Source: Simplicispira psychrophila DSM 11588
GTDB taxonomy: Bacteria; Pseudomonadota; Gammaproteobacteria; Burkholderiales; Burkholderiaceae_C
NCBI RefSeq assembly: GCF_000688255.1
Contig: NZ_JHYS01000003.1
Span: forward strand, 248,001-312,000
Direction: 5' to 3'
DNA length: 64,000 nt
Made by a program: the position numbers and the translations under genes. Below, in pieces: positions 42,047 to 52,329 of this stretch. Position 1 is the first letter of the stretch. Every line of letters starts with the position of its first letter. The notes under the pieces are model-generated. The model was not told the DNA's origin and made no database searches. It was given only the letters and a program-made list of their open reading frames with translations.

Positions 42047-42047
42047 T
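42006..42047 (+). repeat. 42-bp dispersed element forming the meaB 3' end
   Basis: TGCTTGCAACCC, 9 nt, AAGCGC, 4 nt, AGCTATTTAAT. The TAA inside the last block is the meaB stop codon (42044-42046). Left-block agreement is 8 of 12. Confidence 0.6.
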
Positions 42048-42082
42048 CAATAGCAAAATAACCAATTCAACGAGGACGAACT

Positions 42083-43615
<1,533 letters not shown>

Positions 43616-43636
43616 TCGTCCAAGGAGCACAAGAAC

Positions 43637-45691
43637 ATGTTTACCAAAATCCTGATTGCCAACCGTGGCGAGATCGCCTGCCGCGTCATTGCCACCGCCA
43701 AAAAAATGGGCATCGCCACCGTGGCGGTGTATTCCGACGCCGACAAAGAAGCGCGCCATGTGCTGCTGGCCGACGAGGCGGTGCGCATTGGCACCGCGCC
43801 CAGCCGCGACAGCTACTTGCTGGCCGACAAAATCATTGCCGCCGCCAAACAAACCGGCGCGCAAGCGATTCACCCCGGCTACGGCTTCTTGTCGGAAAAC
43901 GAGGCTTTTGCCCGCCGCTGCGAAGAGGAGGGCATTGCCTTCATCGGCCCTAAGGCGCATTCGATTGCTGCCATGGGCGACAAAATCGCTTCAAAAAAGC
44001 TGGCGCTGGCGGCCCAAGTCAACACCATCCCCGGCTACAACGATGCGATTGCCGGCCCCGAGCAGGCGGTTGAAATCGCCAAAGGTATTGGCTACCCGGT
44101 GATGATCAAGGCCAGCGCTGGCGGTGGCGGCAAGGGTTTGCGTGTCGCGTTCAACGACAAAGAGGCATTTGAAGGCTTTACCGCCTGCCAAAACGAAGCC
44201 CGCAACAGCTTTGGCGACGACCGCATCTTTATTGAGAAGTTTGTCCAAGAGCCGCGCCACATCGAAATCCAAGTGCTGGGCGATAGCCACGGCAATGTGA
44301 TTTATTTGAACGAGCGCGAGTGCTCGATCCAGCGCCGCCACCAAAAGGTGATTGAAGAGGCACCAAGCCCGTTCATCAGCGACGCCACGCGCAAAGCCAT
44401 GGGCGAGCAAGCAGTGCAACTGGCCAAAGCGGTGAAATACCAAAGCGCCGGCACGGTCGAGTTTGTCGTCGGCAAAGACCAAGACTTCTACTTCTTGGAG
44501 ATGAACACTCGCCTGCAAGTCGAGCACCCGGTCACCGAGTGCATCACCGGCCTCGATTTGGTCGAGCTGATGATCCGCGTCGCTGCCGGCGAAGAACTGC
44601 CGCTGGCGCAAGAGGATGTGAAGCGCGAAGGCTGGGCGATGGAGTGCCGCATCAACGCCGAAGACCCGTTTCGCAGCTTCTTGCCATCGACGGGCCGTCT
44701 GGTGCGCTTTCAGCCGCCAGAGGAGTCGATGTTCCAAGCCGATCCGAGCAAAAAGTATGGCGTGCGCGTCGATACCGGCGTGTACGAGGGCGGTGAAATT
44801 CCGATGCACTACGACTCGATGATCGCCAAGCTCATCGTCCACGGCACCGACCGCAACGACGCCATCACCAAGATGCGCGCGGCGCTGAATGGCTTTGTGA
44901 TTCGCGGTATCAGCACCAATATCCCGTTCCAAGCGGCGCTGCTGGCACATCCGAAATTTGTCTCGGGCGACTTCAACACCGGCTTTATCGCCGAGAACTA
45001 CGCCCACGGTTTTGCTGCGGAAGACGTACCGCACGAAGACCCGTTGTTCATGGTGGCGTTGGCCGCCTACATGAACCGCCGCTACCGCGCCCGCGCTTCA
45101 GGCATCAGCGGACAGTTGTCGGGCCACGAAGTGCGTGTCGGCGAACAATATGTCGTTGTCACGCTGGGCCACGAAGGCCAGAACACGCAGCAAGAAGTCT
45201 CGGTGACGGACTTTGCGGTGGAGGGCGCATTGCTGTCTAGCTCCGTGCTGGTCGGCGGTAAGTGCTACCAAATCAGCAGCACCGCCACCTTGGGCCAGAT
45301 TCGCGTACAGGGCCAGTGCAACGGCATGGGCTTTACCGCGCAAATTGAGCGCGGCGCCAACAAGAACCCGCTGGCGCTGCGCGTGGCGCACAACGGCACG
45401 CAAATCGAAGCCATGGTGCTGTCGCCCCTGGGCGCGCGCTTGTACCAGCTGATGCCGTACAAGGCACCGCCGGACATGTCCAAATTCTTGCTCTCGCCCA
45501 TGCCCGGCCTGCTGGTCGATGTGGCAGTGCAAGAAGGCCAGACGGTGCAAGCCGGTGAAAAACTGGCCGTCATCGAAGCCATGAAAATGGAAAACGTGCT
45601 GCTGGCGTCGCAAAACGGCGTGGTCGGCAAAATCGTCGCTGGCAAGGGTGAGTCGCTGGCAGTAGACCAGGTAATCATGGAATTTGTGTAA
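43637..45691 (+). CDS. pccA: Propionyl-CoA carboxylase, biotin carboxylase (alpha) subunit
   Basis: A 684-residue biotin-dependent subunit. Biotin carboxylase domain (residues 1-450) with the ATP-grasp GGGGKGLR loop, HIEIQVLGD and EMNTRLQVEHPVTE; then the PCC-type BT linker domain; then the BCCP domain with biotinyl-lysine about K650 in EAMKMEN. AAGGAG precedes the ATG by 9 bp. A strong terminator follows. Confidence 0.97.
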   Translation: MFTKILIANRGEIACRVIATAKKMGIATVAVYSDADKEARHVLLADEAVRIGTAPSRDSYLLADKIIAAAKQTGAQAIHPGYGFLSENEAFARRCEEEGIAFIGPKAHSIAAMGDKIASKKLALAAQVNTIPGYNDAIAGPEQAVEIAKGIGYPVMIKASAGGGGKGLRVAFNDKEAFEGFTACQNEARNSFGDDRIFIEKFVQEPRHIEIQVLGDSHGNVIYLNERECSIQRRHQKVIEEAPSPFISDATRKAMGEQAVQLAKAVKYQSAGTVEFVVGKDQDFYFLEMNTRLQVEHPVTECITGLDLVELMIRVAAGEELPLAQEDVKREGWAMECRINAEDPFRSFLPSTGRLVRFQPPEESMFQADPSKKYGVRVDTGVYEGGEIPMHYDSMIAKLIVHGTDRNDAITKMRAALNGFVIRGISTNIPFQAALLAHPKFVSGDFNTGFIAENYAHGFAAEDVPHEDPLFMVALAAYMNRRYRARASGISGQLSGHEVRVGEQYVVVTLGHEGQNTQQEVSVTDFAVEGALLSSSVLVGGKCYQISSTATLGQIRVQGQCNGMGFTAQIERGANKNPLALRVAHNGTQIEAMVLSPLGARLYQLMPYKAPPDMSKFLLSPMPGLLVDVAVQEGQTVQAGEKLAVIEAMKMENVLLASQNGVVGKIVAGKGESLAVDQVIMEFV

Positions 45692-45709
45692 TTCCGGCCT
45701 AGGATCAGC

Positions 45710-45735
45710 AAAAAGGGGCTTCGTGCCCCTTTTTT
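45710..45735 (+). terminator. Rho-independent terminator after pccA
   Basis: AAAAAGGGGC pairs with GCCCCTTTTT around a TTCGT loop, followed by T. It separates the mcm-pcc operon from the VOC gene. Confidence 0.9.
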
Positions 45736-45745
45736 AAGTCTTTTC

Positions 45746-45787
45746 AGCCTCTAGCCCTTTAGATACATGCGCTAATAGCTATTAAAA
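45746..45787 (+). repeat. 42-bp dispersed element, intergenic
   Basis: AGCCTCTAGCCC, 9 nt, ATGCGC, 4 nt, AGCTATTAAAA, then TAGGAGCAAT. Exact spacing; it immediately precedes the VOC gene and its GGAGC may act as that gene's ribosome-binding site. Confidence 0.7.
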
Positions 45788-45804
45788 TAGGAGCAATATT
45801 CCAT

Positions 45805-46275
45805 ATGACCAACAGCACCCGTCCTTTCAAAGTCCTCGGCATCCAGCAAATTGCCATTGGCGGCACCGATAAAAACCGCATGAAAGCCCTGTGGGTGGAC
45901 ATGCTGGGCCTGACGCAAACCGGCACCTTCCAGAGCGAACGCGAGAACGTCGATGAAGACATCCTGGCGATGGGGCAGGGTGCCTACAAGGTCGAAGTGG
46001 ACCTGATGCAGCCGATGGACATCGATAAAAAGCCCGCCGTCCACACCACGCCGTTGAACCACATCGGCCTGTGGATTGACGACCTGCCCGTCGCCGTCGA
46101 ATGGCTGACCGCGCAAGGCGTGCGCTTTGCTCCCGGTGGCATCCGCAAGGGCGCAGCCGGTTACGACATCACTTTTCTGCACCCCAAAAGCAACGAGCAA
46201 TTCCCGATTGCCGGCGAAGGTGTGCTGATTGAGCTGGTGCAAGCCCCGGCGGACGTGATCGCTGCGCTGGGGTGA
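45805..46275 (+). CDS. VOC family protein, methylmalonyl-CoA epimerase-like
   Basis: A 156-residue vicinal-oxygen-chelate protein with two beta-alpha-beta-beta-beta modules. Context (pccA upstream) argues for the epimerase that converts (S)- to (R)-methylmalonyl-CoA. However the first metal-ligand position, His in the typical DHIGIAV, is Gln here (IQQIAIGG); the later NHIGLW histidine and the terminal IELVQ glutamate are present. Activity is therefore uncertain. GGAGC precedes the start. It overlaps the next gene by GTGA. Confidence 0.8.
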   Translation: MTNSTRPFKVLGIQQIAIGGTDKNRMKALWVDMLGLTQTGTFQSERENVDEDILAMGQGAYKVEVDLMQPMDIDKKPAVHTTPLNHIGLWIDDLPVAVEWLTAQGVRFAPGGIRKGAAGYDITFLHPKSNEQFPIAGEGVLIELVQAPADVIAALG

Positions 46276-46916
46276 ACGCTGGTTTAGATGCTGTCCTCGA
46301 CCGCCGCCATCTGTTGATTTACCTGGCGGCTGGCTGGAGCGGCTTTTTCGTCATGGGCATCGAGCTGCTGGGCGGACGGTTGCTAGCGCCGTTTTTTGGC
46401 AACAGCATTTTTGTCTGGGGCGGGGTAATTGCGGTGTTCATGGCCTGCCTGTCGGTGGGCTATTTGCTCGGCGGGCGCTTTTCGCTGCACCAGCCGTCGT
46501 TAGCGCGCTTGGGCCTGTTGCTGCTGGGCGAGGCGCTGCTGGCGCTGCCGATCATTGGCATCGGCGATGTGGTGCTGGAAGCCTTGTCGGACGCCGTGCC
46601 CGATCCGCGTTACGGCTCGCTGTTGGGTTCACTGCTGCTGTTTGGCGCGCCCACCGTGCTGTCGGGGATGATTTCGCCGTATGCCGTGCGCTTACTGGTG
46701 TCGGCGCTGAGCAGCTCGGGCATGTCAGCGGGTCGGTTGTATTTCGTCTCAACGCTGGGCTCGGCCACCGGCACCTTGCTGACCTCGTTTTATCTGGTGC
46801 TATACCTCGAAATCCACACCATTTTGCTGTGCCTGATGGCGATGTCAGCGCTGGTCGGGCTGAGCTTGATCGTGCTGGATCGCCTCCATCCCGCACACAG
46901 CAAGGTGCCCGCGTGA
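46272..46916 (+). CDS. Spermidine-synthase-like membrane protein (N-terminal module)
   Basis: A 214-residue protein with about seven transmembrane helices ([58 protein letters not shown]). This corresponds to the membrane half of fused MFS/spermidine-synthase proteins, here encoded separately. A GTG start overlaps the VOC stop and the next gene starts at GTGA, so the three genes are translationally coupled. Confidence 0.8.
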   Translation: MNAGLDAVLDRRHLLIYLAAGWSGFFVMGIELLGGRLLAPFFGNSIFVWGGVIAVFMACLSVGYLLGGRFSLHQPSLARLGLLLLGEALLALPIIGIGDVVLEALSDAVPDPRYGSLLGSLLLFGAPTVLSGMISPYAVRLLVSALSSSGMSAGRLYFVSTLGSATGTLLTSFYLVLYLEIHTILLCLMAMSALVGLSLIVLDRLHPAHSKVPA

Positions 46917-47803
46917 AGCGTTGGGGCACAGGCTGGCTGGCGCTGCTGGCCTGCACCGCCGCGCTGGCGCAGAGCGAAAAATTTGCCCTGCCCGACACCA
47001 TCTACCAAGAAAAATCGCTCTATCGCAACATTTTGGTGGTCGATGGCGAGGGCTACCGCTGCATGAAATTTGGCCGCTTCCATGCCCGCCAAACCTGCAT
47101 CCGCATCGGCCAGCCGCACCAGCTGGTGCTGAATTACACCAAAGGGCTTTTCAGCGCGCTGTATCTGGCCGCACCGCCCAAGCGGGTGCTGATTTTGGGC
47201 TTAGGCGGCGGCGTGATGCCGATGGCTCTGCGGGCGATTGATGCACAGATGCACATCGACACAGTGGAGCTAGATCCCGCCGTGCTCAAGGTGGCGCGTT
47301 CCCACTTTGGTTACCGCGAAGACGTACGCCTGCACAGCCATGTCGCTGATGCGCGCGTATTTGTGCGCCAGCAGCGCCGCGCCAAAGCGACGTATGACTT
47401 GGTGCTGATCGACGCCTTTGACAAGGACTACATCCCCGAGCACCTGCTGACGCGCGAATTTTTGCAACAGGTGCAGTCGCTGCTGACGCCGCAGGGCGTG
47501 CTGACGGCCAACACCTTTGCGACGGGAAAATTGGCGCAGCACGAGGCTGCTACTTATCAGGCGGTGTTTGGGCGGCTGTACCAAGTCGATATGGACGGCG
47601 GCAACCGCATTCTGCTGGCCGGGCGCAACGCGCTTCCGCCGCTGGCCGAGGTGCAGCGCAATGCAGTGCAGTGGGATGCCAAGCTGGCGCTGCTGGGGCT
47701 GTCATCGACGCAGTTGCTGCCACGTTTTCAGGAACAGCCGAAGGCGATTGGGGTGCGGGTGTTGACCGATCAGTACTCGCCGTCCAACCTGTTACTGCGT
47801 TGA
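46913..47803 (+). CDS. Spermidine-synthase-like methyltransferase-fold protein
   Basis: A 296-residue protein with an N-terminal hydrophobic segment (WGTGWLALLACTAALA; signal peptide or anchor) and a spermidine synthase/SAM-methyltransferase Rossmann domain: VLILGLGGGVMPMAL, VELDPAVLKVA, VHVADARVF-like (HVADARVFV) and LVLIDAFDKDYIP. It pairs with the membrane protein upstream. Real polyamine synthesis is not shown; many such fused proteins have unknown substrates. Confidence 0.82.
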   Translation: MKRWGTGWLALLACTAALAQSEKFALPDTIYQEKSLYRNILVVDGEGYRCMKFGRFHARQTCIRIGQPHQLVLNYTKGLFSALYLAAPPKRVLILGLGGGVMPMALRAIDAQMHIDTVELDPAVLKVARSHFGYREDVRLHSHVADARVFVRQQRRAKATYDLVLIDAFDKDYIPEHLLTREFLQQVQSLLTPQGVLTANTFATGKLAQHEAATYQAVFGRLYQVDMDGGNRILLAGRNALPPLAEVQRNAVQWDAKLALLGLSSTQLLPRFQEQPKAIGVRVLTDQYSPSNLLLR

Positions 47804-47892
47804 TAAAAAAGCTTATAAGCTGGCGTGATTTGCTACCTGTTAAATCGAAAAAAGCTTATTTTATAAAACAAAATAACCTATCTACACCACAC

Positions 47893-47909
47893 ATGCATCA
47901 CTGATGCAT
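47893..47909. promoter_or_regulatory. Inverted repeat upstream of bioB
   Basis: ATGCATC and GATGCAT arms with a 3-nt spacer lie about 50 bp before the bioB start. It may be an operator or a short hairpin in the leader. Confidence 0.35.
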
Positions 47910-47957
47910 GGCGCTATTTGCTCCTTTTGAGACGCAGCTTTGAACGAAAGAATTTGT

Positions 47958-49001
47958 ATGCATACCGCCACCAATCAAGCCGTCCAATGGCACCACCCCA
48001 CCGCACCGATTGCGCCCGCCGCTGGCACGTGGAGCATCGAGGCAATTCAAGCGCTGCTGGACAAACCGCTGCTGGATTTGCTGTTCCAAGCGCAAACCGT
48101 CCACCGCGCCCATTGGCCAGAAGGCGACATCGAGCTGGCGACGCTGCTGTCGGTCAAAACCGGCGGCTGCCCAGAAAACTGCGGCTATTGCCCGCAGTCC
48201 GCCGAGTTTGAAACAGGGGTGAAGGCGGAAAAAATGCTCGCCGTGGATGAAGTGGTGCGCGCCGCGCAAGCCGCCAAAGACGCCGGCGCGACGCGCTTTT
48301 GCATGGGCGCGGCATGGCGCGCACCGAAAGACCGTGATATTGAAAAAATGTCTGAGATGGTGTCCGCTGTCAAAGGCCTGGGGATGCAAACCTGCGCCAC
48401 GCTGGGCATGTTGGCCTCGCACCAGGCGCTGGCACTCAAAGACGCCGGGCTGGATTACTACAACCACAACCTCGACACCGCGCCCGAGTACTACACCGAC
48501 GTGGTCAGCACCCGCGCCTACCAAGACCGACTCGACACGCTGCAACACGTGCGCGCGGCGGGGATTAGCGTGTGCTGCGGCGGCATTATTGGCATGGGCG
48601 AAGCGCCCGTGCACCGCGCGGGGCTGATTGCGCAGTTGGCCAACCTCAATCCGTATCCGGAATCGGTGCCGATCAACAGCCTGGTGCGCGTGCCCGGCAC
48701 GCCGCTGGCTGACAGTGAGCCGGTCGATCCGTTTGACTTTATCCGCGTGATTGCTGTCGCCCGCATCGCCATGCCCACGGCGCGCGTGCGTTTGTCGGCG
48801 GGCCGCCAGCAAATGGGCGAAGCGGTGCAGGCGCTGTGCTTCATGGCCGGTGCCAATTCGATTTTTTATGGTGACAAATTGCTGGTGACGGGTAACCCAG
48901 ACGTGCAAGCCGACGTGCAGTTGCTGCGCAAACTGGGTCTGCCGGGACACCAAGTGGCGCAAACCAGTAACGCGCCAGCGCTGAAGCAGGGCGCTAGGTA
49001 G
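47958..49001 (+). CDS. bioB: Biotin synthase
   Basis: A 347-residue radical-SAM enzyme that inserts sulphur into dethiobiotin. The radical cluster cysteines are C71, C75 and C78 (CPENCGYC), with [23 protein letters not shown] and [12 protein letters not shown]-like ([11 protein letters not shown]) motifs also present. Biotin is the cofactor of pccA upstream. The ATG at 47958 (GAAAG 8 nt upstream) is preferred over the in-frame TTG at 47940. Confidence 0.96.
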   Translation: MHTATNQAVQWHHPTAPIAPAAGTWSIEAIQALLDKPLLDLLFQAQTVHRAHWPEGDIELATLLSVKTGGCPENCGYCPQSAEFETGVKAEKMLAVDEVVRAAQAAKDAGATRFCMGAAWRAPKDRDIEKMSEMVSAVKGLGMQTCATLGMLASHQALALKDAGLDYYNHNLDTAPEYYTDVVSTRAYQDRLDTLQHVRAAGISVCCGGIIGMGEAPVHRAGLIAQLANLNPYPESVPINSLVRVPGTPLADSEPVDPFDFIRVIAVARIAMPTARVRLSAGRQQMGEAVQALCFMAGANSIFYGDKLLVTGNPDVQADVQLLRKLGLPGHQVAQTSNAPALKQGAR

Positions 49002-49053
49002 TGTGGTTACGGCGCCTTAGAGGGCAGTTGCACGTAAATAAACTCCCCATACA

Positions 49054-49085
49054 TCAAAAACACCTGCCGCAGCAGGTGTTTTTGA
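49054..49085 (+). terminator. Rho-independent terminator after bioB
   Basis: A 14-bp perfect stem (TCAAAAACACCTGC with its complement) closes a CGCA loop with a U-rich right arm. The right arm runs directly into the repeat at 49080. Confidence 0.85.
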
Positions 49086-49112
49086 TAGCTTAAAGCGCAA
49101 GCGCTACAAGGG
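49080..49112 (-). repeat. Shortened dispersed element (9-nt spacer missing)
   Basis: Plus strand: TTTTGATAGCT, 4 nt, GCGCAA, GCGCTACAAGGG. All four blocks are present but the 9-nt spacer is absent. Confidence 0.6.
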
Positions 49113-49128
49113 TTGCATAGCGTTTTGA

Positions 49129-49320
49129 CTACTTTTTCATAGGGCAAGTGTTCATGCCCAGCAGCGTGTAAGCCGGGCAGAAACTAAACACGCTGGTGGC
49201 CAAAGGAATCACGCCCAGCCAACCCCACCAACCGACCGTACCGGTAGCGGCCAAGCCAATCAGCACCAAACCTACGACGGCGCGCAAGCTGCGGTCCACC
49301 GTTCCAACATTGACTTTCAT
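49129..49320 (-). CDS. DUF2892 (YgaP-type) small membrane protein
   Basis: A 63-residue protein beginning MKVNVGTVDRSLRAVVGLVLIGLAA, with two helices separated by GWWGWLGVIPLATSVFSFCPAYTLLG. This is the typical DUF2892 domain, fused to rhodanese in E. coli YgaP but stand-alone here. The FCPAY cysteine and the terminal NTCPMKK are conserved in the family. It is in a leftward pair with the next gene, next to an ArsR regulator. A longer in-frame extension lacks features and is rejected. Confidence 0.88.
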   Translation of the reverse strand: MKVNVGTVDRSLRAVVGLVLIGLAATGTVGWWGWLGVIPLATSVFSFCPAYTLLGMNTCPMKK

Positions 49321-49367
49321 TTCAGGACCTTTTTTTGATAAGCAGATTCCCCGTGGGGAAGGAATGT

Positions 49368-49577
49368 TCAGCAACCGGGCTGGATACCGATTTTGCGCAA
49401 CATGGTTTCCAACAAACACCATTGGGTCAAGCCGCTTTGCAGCAGATTGACGCCAACAAAGGCGGTGAACGCCAAAAACCATGCGCTGACGAACACCGGA
49501 CTGCCTGGAATGCCCAGGGCCAGCGACAGAAGAATGAAAATGCCAGCCAATAGCCGTACCAATTGCCAAGAGCTCAT
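49368..49577 (-). CDS. Second DUF2892 small membrane protein
   Basis: A 69-residue protein with two hydrophobic segments (LLAGIFILLSLALGIPGSPVFVSAWFLAFTAFVGVNLLQSG) and the DUF2892-like tail LTQWCLLETMLRKIGIQPGC. It lies 47 bp upstream of the first DUF2892 gene, and both probably share a promoter in the gap before the ArsR gene. Confidence 0.8.
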   Translation of the reverse strand: MSSWQLVRLLAGIFILLSLALGIPGSPVFVSAWFLAFTAFVGVNLLQSGLTQWCLLETMLRKIGIQPGC

Positions 49578-49624
49578 GGGCCAATCCTTTGCAAACAGGG
49601 GTGATCGAAAAACAAATGCATTAT

Positions 49625-49640
49625 TTAGCCAATCAGCTAA
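49625..49640. promoter_or_regulatory. Possible operator between DUF2892 and arsR genes
   Basis: TTAGC and GCTAA arms with a 6-nt spacer lie in an AT-rich stretch between the divergent genes; a weak but suitably placed dyad for the ArsR regulator. Confidence 0.3.
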
Positions 49641-49729
49641 TTAGTCAATGAAGGTATCATTGCGTACCGTGCCCAGTCGCTATATCCATGCGAAACGCCG
49701 GAACAATTGCTCACAAGGACAATGAAGGC

Positions 49730-50071
49730 ATGAAAAATTTACCCCCTGAGGCGCTGCAACAGGTCGCCGCGTATTTCCAGACATTGGCCGAGCCAACGCG
49801 GCTGCGCATTCTGAATTTTCTGCGCCAGGGCGAGCACAACGTCGGCGAACTGGCGCAGCTGTGCGGCTTTACGGCGGCCAATATCTCGCGCCACCTGTCG
49901 TTGATGACGCAGCACGGCTTTGTCGCCCGCGAGAGCCGGGGCACCAGCGTGTATTACCGCATCGCCGATCCGACGGTATATGCCTTGTGTGACTTGGTGT
50001 GCGACAACATCGCCAAACAGTTTGAGCGCACCGCAGAAAGCCGCCAGGCGCTTTTCAGCAGCGTGCAATAA
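49730..50071 (+). CDS. ArsR family regulator (YgaV/BigR-like)
   Basis: A 113-residue winged-helix repressor: LAEPTRLRILNFLRQG, recognition helix FTAANISRHLSLMTQHGFV, wing ESRGTSVYYRI. Cysteines C45, C87 and C91 could form a thiol or persulphide switch, as in sulphide-sensing BigR/SqrR/YgaV relatives; arsenic-type CxC sites are absent. Divergence from YgaP-type genes supports a sulphur role. The ATG at 49730, preceded by AAGGA, is preferred over ATG 49688, which has no RBS. Confidence 0.85.
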   Translation: MKNLPPEALQQVAAYFQTLAEPTRLRILNFLRQGEHNVGELAQLCGFTAANISRHLSLMTQHGFVARESRGTSVYYRIADPTVYALCDLVCDNIAKQFERTAESRQALFSSVQ

Positions 50072-50139
50072 ATAGAGGGCAGGGCAGCTCTGTAGGTTGG
50101 GTTAGCCCAGATGGCGTAACCCGACAACGGCAACAACAC

Positions 50140-51219
50140 TCAAGCGTCGTCGTCCAGCAGGCGTGCGCCCTTGTTCAAAATGGCCGCTTCGGCCCGAAAG
50201 TAGCCCATCACTGCCGGGATGCTTTGGTGGCCCGTCAGGGCCATGGTGTCGGCTAGTGAGACGTTTTGCCGCCCGGCCTCGGTGACAAACCCTGAGCGCA
50301 GCGAATGCGCTGAAAAATCCCCATCGACACCCGCCAGTGCAGAGCGCGTCTGCACGATGGTGCGCACGGCCGCGGGCGACATGGCCCCGCCCAGGTGCCC
50401 GCCCTTCAAAATGCGCCGAAAAATCAACCCATCGATGATGCCGCTGGCATCAAGCCAGTTCTTCAACGCCTGTCCGGCAGCGCCCAGCACTGGTTTGTGG
50501 TTTTCTGGCCGGTCCGTGCCGGACTGGTTGGCCTTGGAATGCACCAGGGTGTAGAGGTATTCGGCCTCGCCAATGCGCCGTAAGGCCTGCATATCGGCCG
50601 CTGCCACTTCTGAGCGCCGCCGGCCGCCGCTGGCCCAGGCAAATAACAGTAAAGCCCGATCGCGCTTGCCGCGCAGCGTGTCATCACACGTCTCCAGCAG
50701 CGCCTGGAACGGGTCTTTGGTCAGCGCCGCTTTTTTGCGCGGCAAGGCGCCGCGCTTGGCATAGGCCTTGCGCGTGCGCGACAACAGTTCGCGCACTTGT
50801 GCATCTTGGCAAGGGTTGGCCAGCTGGCGCAGTTGGTGCGCTTTGGACATCACCGAAATCCGGTGCACCAGCGTGTTGTGCGCCATCGGCCCAAGCTTGC
50901 CTTTGTAGCCGCCGGCCACCAAGGCCTGATCCACCTCTTTAGGCAACTCGAACGCCAGCCCCTGCGGCGTCATGCGCTGCGCGTGATCCACCACGAACTG
51001 CAGCACACAGGTGACCGGCAAAGGCAGCTGGATGCCGCCGCCATAACGCAGGCCATACCAGGCAGCCCAGTAACGCAACGCCGTGCGGTAGCTGACCAAG
51101 GTGTTTTGTGATTCACCATCGCGCATCAACTCGCTCACAGCATCGCGCGTGATGTCGCTCAGCGTGGCGGGCTGCAATACCGGGACGGCAGAGAGGGGAA
51201 GAAGCATAGGCGTAGTCAT
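50140..51219 (-). CDS. Tyrosine-type site-specific recombinase/integrase
   Basis: A 359-residue recombinase. The N-terminal SAM-like DNA-binding domain has NTLVSYRTALRYWAAWYG. The catalytic domain keeps all expected residues: Arg in GGRRRSEVAA, Lys in VHSKANQS, HxxR in AHSLRSGFVTEAG, GH in LTGHQSIPAVM and the nucleophile Tyr in VMGYFR. It should be active. It is divergent from kfrA. I could not identify attachment sites or an associated element boundary. Confidence 0.9.
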   Translation of the reverse strand: MTTPMLLPLSAVPVLQPATLSDITRDAVSELMRDGESQNTLVSYRTALRYWAAWYGLRYGGGIQLPLPVTCVLQFVVDHAQRMTPQGLAFELPKEVDQALVAGGYKGKLGPMAHNTLVHRISVMSKAHQLRQLANPCQDAQVRELLSRTRKAYAKRGALPRKKAALTKDPFQALLETCDDTLRGKRDRALLLFAWASGGRRRSEVAAADMQALRRIGEAEYLYTLVHSKANQSGTDRPENHKPVLGAAGQALKNWLDASGIIDGLIFRRILKGGHLGGAMSPAAVRTIVQTRSALAGVDGDFSAHSLRSGFVTEAGRQNVSLADTMALTGHQSIPAVMGYFRAEAAILNKGARLLDDDA

Positions 51220-51258
51220 TTCAGCATTCTAGAGATAGATTTATAATTTTTCATACAT

Positions 51259-51275
51259 AATACATATTTTGTATT
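51259..51275. promoter_or_regulatory. AT-rich dyad between the integrase and kfrA
   Basis: AATACA and TGTATT arms with a 5-nt spacer, within a 120-bp AT-rich intergenic stretch that also has further TACAT/ATGTA half sites. KfrA proteins autoregulate from such promoters in plasmids. Confidence 0.45.
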
Positions 51276-51339
51276 ACAAATGTAGAAAATACATCGCGAT
51301 AACCTTCCCTTATCGATACTAAATAAACGGGTCTGAATC

Positions 51340-52329
51340 ATGCAGCACACTTACCGCAGTCCCCGAGGAATCCAGTACATAGATGTTGCCCAGGCCGCTG
51401 ATGCCTTGCTGCAAGAAGGCGCGCGGCCCACCATCGAGCGCATTCGGCTGCGTTTGGGCCGTGGCTCGCCCAATACCGTCAGTCCCATGCTGGAACAATG
51501 GTTTGGTGGCTTAGGCCAGCGTTTGGGCGGCGCAGGCACAACGTCTTCAGACAGCGCCGTGCCCGAGGCCGTCATGCAAGCGGCGCAGGCGCTGTGGGTC
51601 GCCGCCAGCAGCGCCGCTGAGGCCGACGCAGCGCAGGCTTGGGCCGCACGGAAAACCCAGCAAGACGCCACCGCGCAAGAACTGGAAAACGCCCGCGTGC
51701 AGCTGCACGCGCGTGAACTGGCTTTGCATGAGCGTGCACAGGCCATGGAAACCGCGCTGGCGCTGTCCACCCAGCAGCTGCGCGAAAGCAACGAGCGCAC
51801 CAAAGCGCAGCAAGACACCTTGGTGCAGCGCGAGCAGGAATTGCGCGATCTGCGCAGCGCCGCCCAGCGCAGCAGCGAGCGCTTGGCCGCGCTGCAACAG
51901 CAACTGGAACAGGTGCAAGCACAAGCGCGCGACGAGCGCAGCACCATCGAAACGCGGCATGTGGCGAACGAACGGCGCTGGCTGGAAGAAGTCGATCGCG
52001 CCCGCCAGGAGGCACGTAAATCAGCGCTGCTAGCGCAAGAAGAAGCGAAAAAAAACGCGCTTTTGCAGATCCAGGCTGACATGGCTGGCGCCGCCGCTGC
52101 CACCGCTTTGCAAACCACCCGCAGCGCCCACGCCGAGCAATTGCAAGCCGTACGTCAAGAACTGGCCAGCGCCCAAGGTCAAGCCGCTCAGGCCCAAGTG
52201 TTGTTGTCAGACTTGCAAGCCCAAACCGCTCTGGCGCGGCCTGCGCCTCCCCCAGCACGGCCGGTCAGGGCCATGGGTGGCGTGGGACGGGCACCACTGC
52301 GCCGCAAATTGGCCAGACCGCGGCCGTAG
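51340..52329 (+). CDS. KfrA-like DNA-binding coiled-coil protein
   Basis: A 329-residue protein. The N-terminal KfrA domain has IDVAQAADALLQEGARPTIERIRLRLGRGSPNTVSPML (DNA-binding helix-turn-helix), followed by a ~200-residue Ala/Glu/Gln-rich coiled coil and a basic Pro/Arg tail ending RKLARPRP. KfrA proteins bind DNA and organise plasmid partitioning or replication regions; chromosomal copies are poorly understood. Pairing with an integrase suggests an acquired or ex-plasmid module. Confidence 0.88.
   Translation: MQHTYRSPRGIQYIDVAQAADALLQEGARPTIERIRLRLGRGSPNTVSPMLEQWFGGLGQRLGGAGTTSSDSAVPEAVMQAAQALWVAASSAAEADAAQAWAARKTQQDATAQELENARVQLHARELALHERAQAMETALALSTQQLRESNERTKAQQDTLVQREQELRDLRSAAQRSSERLAALQQQLEQVQAQARDERSTIETRHVANERRWLEEVDRARQEARKSALLAQEEAKKNALLQIQADMAGAAAATALQTTRSAHAEQLQAVRQELASAQGQAAQAQVLLSDLQAQTALARPAPPPARPVRAMGGVGRAPLRRKLARPRP

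Noticed and set aside
47804-47940. A further element copy before bioB (GCTATTTGCTCC and AAGCTTATAAGC)
   Set aside because: Blocks do not keep the 12-9-6-4-11 spacing.
50140-51219. Attachment sites of an integrated element
   Set aside because: No tRNA gene or clear direct repeat flanking the recombinase could be identified by eye.
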